Notes: generated by a model not told the origin, from the sequence alone. A stretch of DNA of 64,000 nt from Bacillota bacterium (GCA_040754315.1 JBFMCS010000014.1:62001-126000), one strand, 5' to 3'; shown: positions 15,397 through 24,391, counted from the stretch's first letter. Numbers and translations: made by a program.

Positions 15397-16884
15397 CTAG
15401 TTCCTGTGCTGGTGGGTGAAGTGTTGAATGGGGCGGGCGGCTCCGCTTCTGAAGCGGCCCGGGTCGAAGTCATCCATGGGCAGGGAGGGCCTCTCACCCA
15501 TCAAGGCCTGGGCAATAAGCTGGCCAATCATGGGAGATATGGCAAATCCATGACCGGCAAAGCCCGTTGCCAGGAACAGCCCAGGCGCCTCCTCGGGTTC
15601 CCCAATGATGGGGATGTCGTCAGGGGTGAGATCGAGCACCCCTGCCCAACTGCGTATTACCCTTACCTTGGCCAGGCCCGGCAATACCTCCAGGATGTTC
15701 TTGGCGGACCGGAACATCTCTTTCAGTACCGTTTCTTTACCGAAGCCAGATACACCGGGGGGATCCACGTTGCCGATGTAGGCATTGCCGCGGGCCCCCT
15801 GGAGGCACACAGCCAGCCCGGTAAGGACCAAGGGCCGCACCATGTACCCAATGGGCTCGGTCACCATTATCTGGTTGGGCACCGCAGTGAGGGGGAGGTC
15901 CAGCCCCACCCACTGGGCCATGGGCTTTGCCCAGGGCCCAGCAGCCAGTATCACCTTCTTGGCTGTGACCCTCCCGCGGTTGGTCTCGGCGCCCTGGATC
16001 TCCCCCCCGGACGCGAGGAAGCCGTAGACCGGCGTGTGTTCCCGGATTTCGGCTCCCGCCTCCACCGCCATAGCGGCCAGCGCCCGGGTGGCCTTGATGG
16101 GATTGGCCTGGGCATCATCCGGGCAGTGAAGCCCTTGCAGGCTCCTTTCTGAGAGAGCCGGGAAGGTCCGCCTTAACAGGGCCCCGGATAATAGTTCGGA
16201 TCTTACCCCCATATCCACCTGGAGCCTGTGAGCCTTCTCCTGGAGGCTCATCTCCATCTCCGAAAGGGCCACCCAGAGGTATCCCATGTGTCTCATCTCA
16301 ATATCGTGGCGGTCCTGGATCTGGGCCCACATGCGCAGGCTCTCCCTGGCTATGGGCACCTCCGAGGGATGGCGTCCCAGCTGCCGGATTCCCCCCAGGT
16401 TGCGCCCGGATCCCTCCTGAGCCACCTCCGCCTGGTCTACCACCAGGACAGATTTGCCCCGCCTGGCTAGGTGGTAGGCCACGGAGCAACCGGTGGACCC
16501 GGCACCGATTACGAGGAAATCCACCTCGCGCTGGCTCCAGGTGACCCCGTCCCGGGGCGCCTGTGACTGAGGCGGAGCCGGGGGCGCAGGACAAGGGGCA
16601 TCAATCTGCGGAAACCGTGCAAGGGTCTCCACAGTAACGGGCCTCAGGGGCGGGCGAGGGCTGTCGGGGAAGAGAAGCATTGGATGGACGCCCGAGTGCT
16701 TCGCCAGGAGGCGCTGCACCGTCCCCCCGCATACCTTCCCCTGGCAGACTCCCATCCCGGCCCTTGTCAGTCTCTTGACCCAGGGAACGCTGGCGGCCCC
16801 TGAAGAGATGGCTTCGAGAACCTCAGCCTCAAGAACCTCTTCACAGCGGCACACCAGGGTGCCCCCTTCCTCCCGCTCCCTCAT
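15397..16884 (-). CDS. BFD-like [2Fe-2S] domain fused to DAO-type FAD-dependent oxidoreductase
   Basis: A 495-residue fusion. Residues ~9-60 form a BFD-like iron-sulfur domain with Cys12, Cys14, Cys47 and Cys52 (CRC...CQGKVC). After a proline-rich linker (~70-120) comes a DAO-family flavoprotein: the dinucleotide fold VIGAGSTGCSVAYHLARRG near 128, ILAAGPWAKP, and a C-terminal GLFLATGFAGHGF. The DAO part resembles the beta subunit of heteromeric sarcosine oxidase and dye-linked L-proline dehydrogenase, which oxidise amines or amino acids. It overlaps the racemase stop (ATGA). Its likely partner subunits are encoded at 23888-25819. Confidence 0.87.
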   Translation of the reverse strand: MREREEGGTLVCRCEEVLEAEVLEAISSGAASVPWVKRLTRAGMGVCQGKVCGGTVQRLLAKHSGVHPMLLFPDSPRPPLRPVTVETLARFPQIDAPCPAPPAPPQSQAPRDGVTWSQREVDFLVIGAGSTGCSVAYHLARRGKSVLVVDQAEVAQEGSGRNLGGIRQLGRHPSEVPIARESLRMWAQIQDRHDIEMRHMGYLWVALSEMEMSLQEKAHRLQVDMGVRSELLSGALLRRTFPALSERSLQGLHCPDDAQANPIKATRALAAMAVEAGAEIREHTPVYGFLASGGEIQGAETNRGRVTAKKVILAAGPWAKPMAQWVGLDLPLTAVPNQIMVTEPIGYMVRPLVLTGLAVCLQGARGNAYIGNVDPPGVSGFGKETVLKEMFRSAKNILEVLPGLAKVRVIRSWAGVLDLTPDDIPIIGEPEEAPGLFLATGFAGHGFAISPMIGQLIAQALMGERPSLPMDDFDPGRFRSGAARPIQHFTHQHRN

Positions 16885-17687
16885 GAGCGATCCTCCCTGG
16901 CAGCCGCACGGATGGCCTTCACCAAGCCCTCGCCGGGGGGCTTGAAGTATCCTGCAGTGCTCTTTCTAAGACCAACGGAAGACTCAAGATCCACGAGACC
17001 CTCAATGAGCTTGACGGCGCAAGCTCCAGGATTGACCAGAGGGACCTCGCCATCCATTCGAGTGATGCTGTTGGAGGTGAGGATGAAACCCATGTAGCCA
17101 CACCCGATGAGGATCACCTCGGCTCCGTCCCTGACACACTCCCTGGCGGTCTCGAAGAAGGCCGGCACCAGCACACCATGGGGGTCTGTCATACCCTTCA
17201 GGTAGTGCTCCCGGGTAAAGGGCGGCCTCACCGCGCGTACAGGGCGGTAGATGGCCCTGTCCTCAAGCCCGTACAGCCTCACCTGCATGTCCATGTTGGG
17301 CACGATCGCATCGTCCACGGTTACCACAGCGAACCGGTATCCCAGGGCCAGCGCTGTCAACATGGCTGCCTCCCCGATCCCAACTACGGGGATGTTCATG
17401 ACCTCCCTCAAGGCATAGAGCTGGGGGTCAGGGAAGCACCCGAGTATCACACCGTCATAGCCCTGTTCCTCCGCATCCAGCACCTGCTCCACCAGGCATG
17501 AGTTGTTCACGAAGTCCCCGTACCTGGACCTCACGTAGTTGGTGGAATGCCCTAGGTGCCGGACCTCGACCTGCGTCCCAGGCCTGGCTACCTTGTCCAG
17601 TTCCTGCTGGAGAAATCCCCAGAAGGGGCTGAAGGCCCGAAATCCTGGAATGTTTTCGCTGGTGTTGTTCTGCCAGAGAATTCTCAC
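16881..17687 (-). CDS. Asp/Glu/hydantoin racemase-family protein
   Basis: A 268-residue member of the aspartate/glutamate/hydantoin racemase superfamily. Two cysteines sit at the expected catalytic positions: Cys84 in VILGCFPDP and Cys196 in VILIGCGYMG, the first following a strand that leads into the active site. Family members invert a C-alpha centre by a two-base mechanism without cofactor. The GTG start follows GGGGAGG. It lies between E1-beta and the BFD-DAO oxidase and would fit the step that converts a D- or L-amino acid before oxidation; the exact substrate is unknown. Related maleate isomerases use the same fold. Confidence 0.82.
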   Translation of the reverse strand: MRILWQNNTSENIPGFRAFSPFWGFLQQELDKVARPGTQVEVRHLGHSTNYVRSRYGDFVNNSCLVEQVLDAEEQGYDGVILGCFPDPQLYALREVMNIPVVGIGEAAMLTALALGYRFAVVTVDDAIVPNMDMQVRLYGLEDRAIYRPVRAVRPPFTREHYLKGMTDPHGVLVPAFFETARECVRDGAEVILIGCGYMGFILTSNSITRMDGEVPLVNPGACAVKLIEGLVDLESSVGLRKSTAGYFKPPGEGLVKAIRAAAREDRS

Positions 17688-17707
17688 CTGAATGCGCCTC
17701 CCCAGGT

Positions 17708-18688
17708 CTAGGCCCCGGCAACCTTGCCGCAGGCAGCCACGATGTCATCCACCGTGGGCATAATGTGGTTCTCCAGGGGTTTGCTGAAAGGGGTGGGCAC
17801 ATCCCTGGTGGCCACCCTCAGCACCGGGGCGTCAAGGTAGTCGAAGGCCTCTTCCATGATGATGGCAGTGACTTCCGCGCCGACGCCTCCAAACTTGCAG
17901 TCGTCCTCCGCTATCACAACCTTGCCGGTGGCCTTGACGGATTCCAGCAGTGTCTCCCTGTCCAGGGGTGACAGGGTCCTCAGGTCAACCACCTCTGCCT
18001 CCACGCCCCTGGCGGAGAGCAACTCCGCGGCCTCCAGTGCCTTGTACACCATTGCTGAGTAGCTCACTATGGTCACATCGGTTCCGCGGCGCTTGACATC
18101 GGCCTTGCCCAGGGGGACGATGTAGTCTTCCTCAGGTACATGCCCCTTTGCGGTGAAGTACAGGAAACACTGTTCAAAGAAGATGACCGGGTTCGGGTCT
18201 CTTATGGAGGCCTTCAGGAGGCCTTTGGCATCGTAGGGTGTTGCTGGGGTGACGATCTTCAGGCCCGGGATGTGCATGAACATGGCCTCGGGTCTTTCAT
18301 TGTGCTGCGCGGCGGTGGAACGCCCCAGGGCATTGACAGTCCTGATGACCAGGGGGACCTCTACCTGCCCGCCGCTCATGTAGCGGATCTTGGATATCTG
18401 GTTCCATATCTGTTCCATGCAGCAGCCCATGAAAGAGGAGAACATGACCTCTGCCACCGGGCGCATCCCCGTGATGGCGGCCCCCAGGGAAGCCCCCACA
18501 AATCCATCCTCGGATATGGGGGTGTCCAGTACCCTTTCGGAACCAAACTCCTCAAGGAGCCCCCGGGTGATCCCAAAGTTGCCGCCTATGAGTCCAATGT
18601 CCTCTCCCAGGACGAAAACCCGCTCGTCCCTGGCCATTTCCTCTTTGAGCGCCTCGTTCAAGGCCTGCTGGTAGTTGATCTCTCTCAT
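17708..18688 (-). CDS. 2-oxoacid/acetoin dehydrogenase E1 component, beta subunit
   Basis: Thiamine-diphosphate-dependent E1 beta subunit, 326 residues. Recognisable parts are the opening INYQQALNEALKEEMARDER, VFVLGEDIG, the RVLDTPISEDGFVGASLGAA segment, and the C-terminal transketolase domain with TIVSYSAMVYKALEAA and a final VATRDVPTPFSKPLE. With E1-alpha it decarboxylates a 2-oxoacid or cleaves acetoin, passing the acyl group to lipoyl-E2. E2 and E3 are encoded on the far side of the gntR gene (25819-28392). ATG immediately follows the E1-alpha stop, after GGAGGTG. Substrate class (acetoin, pyruvate or branched 2-oxoacid) cannot be fixed by eye. Confidence 0.92.
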   Translation of the reverse strand: MREINYQQALNEALKEEMARDERVFVLGEDIGLIGGNFGITRGLLEEFGSERVLDTPISEDGFVGASLGAAITGMRPVAEVMFSSFMGCCMEQIWNQISKIRYMSGGQVEVPLVIRTVNALGRSTAAQHNERPEAMFMHIPGLKIVTPATPYDAKGLLKASIRDPNPVIFFEQCFLYFTAKGHVPEEDYIVPLGKADVKRRGTDVTIVSYSAMVYKALEAAELLSARGVEAEVVDLRTLSPLDRETLLESVKATGKVVIAEDDCKFGGVGAEVTAIIMEEAFDYLDAPVLRVATRDVPTPFSKPLENHIMPTVDDIVAACGKVAGA

Positions 18689-19651
18689 CTAGTGCACCTC
18701 CGCGAACAGGTCGTCGAGTGCTTCCTCTGGCCGAGGGAAGGGACTTTGCCGGGCAAACCTCTCAGCCTCCATGATCTCCTGGACTATGGCTTTGTCCACG
18801 GCCTCGAACTCATCGCCGGTAAGCATGCCGGCCCCCAGCATGTAGGTCTTGAGCCCCTCTATGGGGTCCCGGCGCTTGGCTGCCTCAAGGTCGTCCTTGG
18901 GCCTGTAGTCCTGCGGGTCTCCCTCCTCATGCCCGCGAGCCCTGGGCGTATCGCAAACCAGCAGGGTAGGCCCTTCTCCCCGGCGTGCCCTGGCCACGAC
19001 CGCGGCCGCGGCTTGGTGCACCGCCAGGATGTCGCTGCCGTCAACGCTAACCCCAGGCATGCCGTAGGATGAAGCACGCACACTGAGGTCTTCCAGCTTC
19101 GTGGACCGCCGCTTGGGCACGGAAATGGCCCACTTGTTGTCCTCGCACACGAATATGGCCGGGAGATCCCACAAGGCGGCCAGGTTCAGGCCCTCGTGAA
19201 ACGACCCCCTGTTTGTGGCGCCATCCCCGAAGAAGGCCACTGCCACCTGGTCTGTGCCTCTCATCTTGGCTGACAGTGCCGCCCCCACCACGATGGGGAT
19301 CCCAGACCCGACGATGCCGTTGGACCCCAGGATACCCTTGGAGAAGTCGATGGTGTGCATGGAACCGCCCTTGCCCTTGTTCAATCCTGTCTTGCGCCCC
19401 ATGAGTTCCGCCAGCATCCTGTCAGAGGGCGCCCCCTTCGCCAGGCAGTGCCCGTGCCCGCGGTGTGTGCCGGCCACATAGTCATCCACCCTCAGGTTGG
19501 AGCACACCCCCACGGCCACCGCTTCCTCGCCGATATAGGTGTGGAGCACGCCCCCCATCAGGCCTTCGCTGAAGACCTCAATGGCCTTCTCCTCGAAGCG
19601 CCGTATCCGGAGCATGCTCCTGAGCATTTCGAGGCATTTTTCCTTATCCAC
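18689..19651 (-). CDS. 2-oxoacid/acetoin dehydrogenase E1 component, alpha subunit
   Basis: E1 alpha subunit carrying the thiamine-diphosphate site, 320 residues. The ThDP motif is GDGATNRGSFHEGLNLAA; upstream are THRGHGHCLAKG and KGGSMHTID, and the phospho-loop region with TPRARGHEEGDP. I use the GTG at 19651, which follows GGAGGTGA at normal spacing; the GTG three codons earlier lies inside that ribosome-binding site. Coupled to E1-beta without a gap. It follows the glycyl radical activase gene, an unusual neighbour for an E1 pair. Confidence 0.92.
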   Translation of the reverse strand: MDKEKCLEMLRSMLRIRRFEEKAIEVFSEGLMGGVLHTYIGEEAVAVGVCSNLRVDDYVAGTHRGHGHCLAKGAPSDRMLAELMGRKTGLNKGKGGSMHTIDFSKGILGSNGIVGSGIPIVVGAALSAKMRGTDQVAVAFFGDGATNRGSFHEGLNLAALWDLPAIFVCEDNKWAISVPKRRSTKLEDLSVRASSYGMPGVSVDGSDILAVHQAAAAVVARARRGEGPTLLVCDTPRARGHEEGDPQDYRPKDDLEAAKRRDPIEGLKTYMLGAGMLTGDEFEAVDKAIVQEIMEAERFARQSPFPRPEEALDDLFAEVH

Positions 19652-19676
19652 TGTGGTCACCTCCGTCTCTCTGCCG

Positions 19677-20591
19677 CTAATCGGTGATTACTGTCACCCT
19701 GTAGGCCTCCAGGACCCTTCGAGCCCTCGCCAGGAAGTCTTCACCTGGAGTGGCCATGCCCTCCAGGGCATACTCCCTGCCGAGCCTGGGATACTTGGCC
19801 TCCCCCAACCGGTGATAGGCCAGGGGTTCCACACTGATACCAGGGCGGGCGTCCTCCAGGAAGGCACCGAGGGCCTCGAGATCTGCAGTGCTGTCGTTGC
19901 ACCCTGGCACCAGGGGCACCCGTACCAGCACCTCAACGCTGGTTGCCAGCAGGGCAAGAAGGTTGTCCCTCACCAGCCTGTTCCGCCTGCCTGTGAGCCT
20001 GTGGTGAAGTTCGTCATCTACTGCCTTGAGGTCATAGATGACTAGGTCCGCTCCGGTGGCCACATGCCGGAGGTGTTCCTGAGGGGCATACCCTGATGTC
20101 TCTATGGCCGTGTGTACCCGAGCGCGGCGGCACACCTCAAGGAAGGCTCTGGAGAACTCCGGCTGGGCCAGGGGCTCACCCCCTGAGAGGGTGACTCCTC
20201 CACCGGACCTGTCCCAAAAGGGCCTGTCAACTACGATTTCCTTGAATAGCTCCTCAGGCTCGACGCGCCTCCCCATGAGTCTCACTCCACCCCGGGGACA
20301 TTCCCTGGCGCATTCACCGCACCCTCGACACCTGGACCTGTCAAGAAACCGCCTCCCCTTCCTGAAGGACACAGCCCCGCTGGGGCAAGCGGTAACACAG
20401 CGCCCGCATAGGATGCATTCACCACTGAATAAGGCCACTTCGGGCTCAAAGCGCTGGGATTCGGGGTTGTCACACCAGATGCACTCCAGGGGACACCCCT
20501 TTAAGAACACGGTGGTCCTGATCCCTGGGCCATCGTGTATGGCATAGCGCTTGATGTCAAAGATCAGTCCTGATCCCCCGGCTACACTCAT
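19677..20591 (-). CDS. Glycyl radical enzyme activating protein (radical SAM)
   Basis: Radical-SAM activase of 304 residues that installs the glycyl radical on its partner enzyme. The SAM cluster motif is Cys33, Cys37, Cys40 (CPLECIWC). An inserted ferredoxin-like domain has two four-cysteine sets (59/62/65/69 and 88/91/94/98), as in activases of dehydratase-type glycyl radical enzymes and unlike the short PflA. GGGVTLSGGEPLAQPEF follows near 140. Its ATG overlaps the stop of the glycyl radical enzyme gene (ATGA), so partner assignment is firm. Confidence 0.95.
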   Translation of the reverse strand: MSVAGGSGLIFDIKRYAIHDGPGIRTTVFLKGCPLECIWCDNPESQRFEPEVALFSGECILCGRCVTACPSGAVSFRKGRRFLDRSRCRGCGECARECPRGGVRLMGRRVEPEELFKEIVVDRPFWDRSGGGVTLSGGEPLAQPEFSRAFLEVCRRARVHTAIETSGYAPQEHLRHVATGADLVIYDLKAVDDELHHRLTGRRNRLVRDNLLALLATSVEVLVRVPLVPGCNDSTADLEALGAFLEDARPGISVEPLAYHRLGEAKYPRLGREYALEGMATPGEDFLARARRVLEAYRVTVITD

Positions 20592-22942
20592 ACCTCGTGC
20601 CCGGTCCTGGAGATGATCTCGTCCTGCACTTCCCTGCTAAGGCTGGCGAAGTAGTCGCTGTAGCCCGCCACCCGGACTATGAGGGATCTGTGGGCTCCTG
20701 GGTTCTTCTGAGCCTCCAGCAGTGTCTCCCGGGAAACCACGTTGAACTGGAGGTGGTGCCCCCCCAGGTCAAAGTAGGTCCGGATGAGGTCGGCGAACTT
20801 CCTCAACCCCTCCTCACCCTTGAGGGTGCCGGGAGTGAACTTCATGTTTACCAGGGTGCCTGCGCACCTGGCGTGGTCAATCCTCCCCAGGGATCTGAGG
20901 ACCGCCGTAGGGCCCGAGGTGTCCTTGCCTTGGACCGGCGATATGCCTTCTGAGAGGGGGTCTCCGCATAGCCTGCCATCGGGCGTGGCGGCGGTCCCAG
21001 CCCCAAAGGGAATGTGTGTTGTTGTGGGTATCATGTTGGCAGCGTAGGGCGTACCCTCCTGGTTTTGCAGGGCTGACAGCGCCCGGCAGAACATGGCGAC
21101 CAGCCTGGCCGCGAGGAGATCCACCCTTTCTATACCATTTCCGAACTTGGGTGCCCTGTTCCAGAGGAGATCCCGGACTTCCTCATGCCCCTGGAAGTTG
21201 GACTCTAGCACCGGGACCAACTCCTTGAGGGTGATCCTGCGCTGCTCGAAGACAACCCACTGGAGCGCTGCCATGGCATCTGTCACCGTACCCGTTCCCA
21301 CCCCGCACATCATGGGCAGGTTATACTTGCAGCCTCCTTGATGGAAGTCCCTACCCTTCTTGATGCAGCCCTCCATGACAAGGGATGTGAAGACCACCGG
21401 GCAGTGACGGGCAAAGGCAGCCCTAGAAACCTCGTCGTAGATGTGCTTGAGACCCACAACATGCTGGACCTGGCTTTCCAGGGCAGTCCAAAGGGCCTCC
21501 ATGTCATCTAGGGAGGACGGGGTACCGGTGGGCGGCCCCAGCCTCTTCCCCGTCGTCATGCTTACACCGTCATTCAAGGCCAGTTCCAGGCACTTGGCCA
21601 GGTTTATGTAGCCGGAGGAGGCCATGTGGTCGCAACCCTGGGCTACCGGCTCCACACAGCCATTGATCCCGCCGGTCCTGGCATCCTCCAGGGTCTTGCC
21701 CTTATCCAGCAGGCTCACCACCCGCTCGTCTTCATTGAACACCGCTGGCATTCCCGTGCCCATGCGAACGACCTCGGCCGTCCTGAGGAGGAAGTCATGA
21801 CCGGTCTGCCGGCTGATGAGGGCCGAGAGCTGCGGCTGAGGGAGCCTCAGGTCCGCCAGGGCTTCAAGGCACATGAAGGATACGTCATTGGTCCCGTCAC
21901 TCCCGTCGGCCCGGAGACCCCCGATGTTAAGGTTCTGGAAATCCACATAGGTGTTGCTAGCCTTGGCGGTGCCGCTCTCCTTCACCACTGTGAGCTCGTT
22001 GATCTTTACCCACAGGCAGTTGAGGAGCTCCTGTGCCCCTGGACGGTCCAGGTTCCCCTTCTCCAGGTCATCCTGAAGGTAGGGATTGATGTACTGGCAG
22101 AAACGTCCCGGGGAAATGGCGTAGGAGTTGCTCTCCAGGTTCAGAATTAGGTGGACAAACCAGAAGGATTGCAGGGCCTCGTGAAATGTCTCGGCAGGGT
22201 ACTGGGGTACCCTGCGGCACACCCGGGCTATAGACAGCAGTTCATCCCTGCGCCGGGGGTCTCGGCAGCTGCCTGCTACTTCCTCAGCAAGGCTTGCATA
22301 CCTGTGGGCGAAGGCCACTGAGGCATCAGCCACGACCAGCAAAGCCTCGTAGAAGGCCTTCTTGTCCAAGACGTCCCAGGCACCGTAGTCCAGGGCCCCA
22401 ATGGCCTCTGAAACCTGCCGTCTTATGCCGCTCATGCCCAGGCGCAGGACCTTCCCGTAGTCCACGGTCAGGTGGCCGATGCTCCGGTTGAGGTAGTAGT
22501 GGAAGAAGAGCGCCTCGTCAACGCCCTCCAGGGCTCTAGGGGGGGTTGCCTCGACGATGGCGTCGTAAACCGTGCGACCCCTCCAGTAGGGGAGAACCTT
22601 TTCTCGCAACTCTTTTTTGGTCTCAGGGGAGACGTAGAAGGGCGTTTCGGCCCTGGAGGCCAAGGTGTCCAGCTCATCCTCGATCCACTTGGAGTTGAAC
22701 TCGGGGTAAAGCGGCGAGCCCTTGGGAGAGGGTGTCTTGCACCCGACGATCAGCTCCCCATCTCTTATGAGGATGCTGCCCTTCCTGAGCACGCTATCCA
22801 GTGCTGCTGCTCTCCTGGTGGCAGCTGGCTGGCCCTCCGTGGCCATGTATGCCTCCGTCACCAAGAGCGCCCTCTCGGCAAACACCTCGGGCCTGGCAGA
22901 TATCACGTGATCCCGCAAGGCCTTAACCCTATCCGTCAGCAC
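20588..22942 (-). CDS. Glycyl radical enzyme, dehydratase/lyase type, substrate unknown
   Basis: A 784-residue glycyl radical enzyme, strictly anaerobic. The thiyl cysteine is Cys429 in GINGCVEPVAQG with the catalytic-base Glu431 two residues on, and the radical glycine is Gly760 in RVAGYSD, 24 residues from the C-terminus. GCVEP and the length place it with eliminating enzymes (glycerol/propanediol dehydratase, hydroxyproline dehydratase, choline and isethionate lyases), not with pyruvate formate-lyase. His157 (GHLTVDY) occupies the position of a catalytic histidine in dehydratases. The stretch ESNSYAISPGRF differs from what I recall for glycerol dehydratase. GTG start after GGAGGGG. It heads the transporter operon and lies next to a GntR operator. 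Confidence 0.93.
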   Translation of the reverse strand: MLTDRVKALRDHVISARPEVFAERALLVTEAYMATEGQPAATRRAAALDSVLRKGSILIRDGELIVGCKTPSPKGSPLYPEFNSKWIEDELDTLASRAETPFYVSPETKKELREKVLPYWRGRTVYDAIVEATPPRALEGVDEALFFHYYLNRSIGHLTVDYGKVLRLGMSGIRRQVSEAIGALDYGAWDVLDKKAFYEALLVVADASVAFAHRYASLAEEVAGSCRDPRRRDELLSIARVCRRVPQYPAETFHEALQSFWFVHLILNLESNSYAISPGRFCQYINPYLQDDLEKGNLDRPGAQELLNCLWVKINELTVVKESGTAKASNTYVDFQNLNIGGLRADGSDGTNDVSFMCLEALADLRLPQPQLSALISRQTGHDFLLRTAEVVRMGTGMPAVFNEDERVVSLLDKGKTLEDARTGGINGCVEPVAQGCDHMASSGYINLAKCLELALNDGVSMTTGKRLGPPTGTPSSLDDMEALWTALESQVQHVVGLKHIYDEVSRAAFARHCPVVFTSLVMEGCIKKGRDFHQGGCKYNLPMMCGVGTGTVTDAMAALQWVVFEQRRITLKELVPVLESNFQGHEEVRDLLWNRAPKFGNGIERVDLLAARLVAMFCRALSALQNQEGTPYAANMIPTTTHIPFGAGTAATPDGRLCGDPLSEGISPVQGKDTSGPTAVLRSLGRIDHARCAGTLVNMKFTPGTLKGEEGLRKFADLIRTYFDLGGHHLQFNVVSRETLLEAQKNPGAHRSLIVRVAGYSDYFASLSREVQDEIISRTGHEV

Positions 22943-22985
22943 TGGGGAACCCCCCTCCAGTTATGGTTGACCTTGGTAAAGACGT

Positions 22986-22996
22986 TGGTCTGACCA
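22986..22996. promoter_or_regulatory. Candidate GntR/FadR-type operator upstream of the glycyl radical enzyme gene
   Basis: Perfect palindrome TGGTCTGACCA, which matches the TGGTnnnACCA-type operators known for FadR-subfamily GntR regulators. It is 44 bases before the glycyl radical enzyme start codon and upstream of gntR. A half-matching copy (TGGTTGACC) lies at 22964-22972. Confidence 0.6.
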
Positions 22997-23097
22997 TGGT
23001 AAGGTTCTACGTAATTGCGCAGATTCCTTTTTGTCTTGGCCGCAAAAATCTGAAATGGGAAAGAGGATTAACGAGAATAAAGGGCGAAGTCTTGCCG

Positions 23098-23108
23098 CGG
23101 TCTGACCA
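23098..23108 (+). promoter_or_regulatory. Second GntR-type operator in the gntR leader
   Basis: CGGTCTGACCA shares GGTCTGACCA with the site at 22986-22996. It lies 26 bases before the chosen gntR start codon, a position that fits autoregulation. Confidence 0.55.
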
Positions 23109-23133
23109 CACTTCCCAAGAGGCAGGGGAACCC

Positions 23134-23901
23134 ATGGTTGAGATATCGGACCTGAAGAGCAAGAGAAAGCACATCAGAAGCTACCGGGTCATAGTTGAGG
23201 AGATTCGCAAGCTCATACGAGAGGGGCAGCTCTCCCCCGGCGATCACCTGCTGCCCGAACGCCAGCTGGCGGAGAAGCTGCAGGTGAGCCGGCCGACCCT
23301 CAGGGAAGCCCTGACAGCCCTGGAGTCCATTGGCCTCGTGGAGATCACCCGGAACGGCGCCAAGATCAGCGAGACCAACATGGAGGACCTGGTGGAACCC
23401 CTGGCCCTCAGTATCGTGCGGGAGCGCGATAACGTGTTTCACCTCCTGGAGCTCAGGAAGATCCTTGAGATACAGATGGTTCGCCTTGCGGCGGAAAGGG
23501 CAACCGACATCGACCTGCTCCGGCTGCGTGAGCTCAATCTCACCATGAAGCACGATATCGAATCCAAGATGCCCAATGACGATTCGGACGTCGCCTTCCA
23601 CCTGGCCATTGCGGCCTCTACGCGAAACCCGCTGATAACTGATGTCATGACCATGATCTCGGGATTGATGCGGGACTGCTACGGGCCCAGCCGGAAGAAG
23701 CTCGTTTCAGACCCCGGGAGAGCCGGGCTGTACGTGCGCCAGCACCTAGACATCTACGAAGCAATAGCCGCGGGAGACCCAGACTTGGCCGAAGAGATGA
23801 TGAAGGATCACTTCTTTAGCGTGGACCAAGACCTGACCAAGATCATCGAGGAGGAAACCCTAACCGAGGGCGATGGCAGCGGAGGCGTCACCGTCTCTTG
23901 A
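23134..23901 (+). CDS. GntR-family transcriptional regulator, FadR subfamily
   Basis: A 255-residue regulator. The N-terminal winged helix (residues ~12-75) reads YRVIVEEIRKLIREGQLSPG, then LLPERQLAEKLQVSRPTLRE and ALTALESIGLVEI, the standard GntR pattern. The C-terminal all-helical FCD domain (~90-235) includes LLELRKILEIQMVRLAAERA and a metal-site type FHLAIA and HLDIYEAI. The ATG at 23134 follows AGGCAGGGGAA; the open frame extends 57 codons upstream across the operator region and is rejected. It is divergent from the glycyl radical enzyme operon and convergent, with a 14-base overlap, with the ferredoxin gene. It probably responds to the substrate or an intermediate of the island. Confidence 0.92.
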   Translation: MVEISDLKSKRKHIRSYRVIVEEIRKLIREGQLSPGDHLLPERQLAEKLQVSRPTLREALTALESIGLVEITRNGAKISETNMEDLVEPLALSIVRERDNVFHLLELRKILEIQMVRLAAERATDIDLLRLRELNLTMKHDIESKMPNDDSDVAFHLAIAASTRNPLITDVMTMISGLMRDCYGPSRKKLVSDPGRAGLYVRQHLDIYEAIAAGDPDLAEEMMKDHFFSVDQDLTKIIEEETLTEGDGSGGVTVS

Positions 23902-24391
23902 TGCTCCTTGCCTCGGCGGCCAGGGAGGGCGAGACCTCCACACCCACTACTCCGGTCTTATCATATGCCTTGGGCCTCACAGACTTCTTTACTATCCCTT
24001 CTCCTATCACCTCGCCCTGGCGGTTCACTACAAAGACACCTTCCCCCACCTCGGGAAGGGGCTGGTACTCGTAGGGGAACTCCACTACTGCCCCTTTTCC
24101 GTCTTCCCCTGTCAGATCCACTACGAAGATGGCAAGGCCCGGGCACTTGGCAACGCACAGGCCGCATCCCGTGCACTTGTCCACATCCAAGGAAGGCAGG
24201 GAGGTTATGGGGGTGCCTACGGTTATGGCTCCCTGCTTGCAGGCGGTTTCACAAGGATTGCAGGGGATTTCCTGGACGCACTCGATCACCGCGACCCTCC
24301 TGCCGGGGACTTTGCCACCCGGAGGGTAACCCGGAGAAGCCTCCAGCTCCTCCCAGGATGCCACCCCGTCAAAGGCTTGCCCCTTTGTCAT
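23888..24391 (-). CDS. Ferredoxin-like protein with two [4Fe-4S] clusters
   Basis: A 167-residue iron-sulfur protein. The first cluster ligands are Cys38, Cys44, Cys47, Cys51 (with the C-x5-C variant CVQEIPCNPCETAC) and the second Cys73, Cys76, Cys79, Cys83 (CTGCGLCVAKCP). Such a protein is found with the FAD and [2Fe-2S] subunits of proline/sarcosine-dehydrogenase-like complexes, passing electrons on. ATG overlaps the stop of the FAD subunit gene (ATGA). The C-terminal ~80 residues have no cysteines and no family I recognise. Its 3' end overlaps the convergent gntR gene by 14 bases. Confidence 0.88.
   Translation of the reverse strand: MTKGQAFDGVASWEELEASPGYPPGGKVPGRRVAVIECVQEIPCNPCETACKQGAITVGTPITSLPSLDVDKCTGCGLCVAKCPGLAIFVVDLTGEDGKGAVVEFPYEYQPLPEVGEGVFVVNRQGEVIGEGIVKKSVRPKAYDKTGVVGVEVSPSLAAEARSIKRR

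Noticed and set aside
20588-22942. Assignment of the glycyl radical enzyme as choline trimethylamine-lyase (CutC)
   Set aside because: Attractive because mttB is nearby, but the protein is shorter than typical CutC, no microcompartment or acetaldehyde genes are present, and the pocket residues cannot be confirmed by eye.
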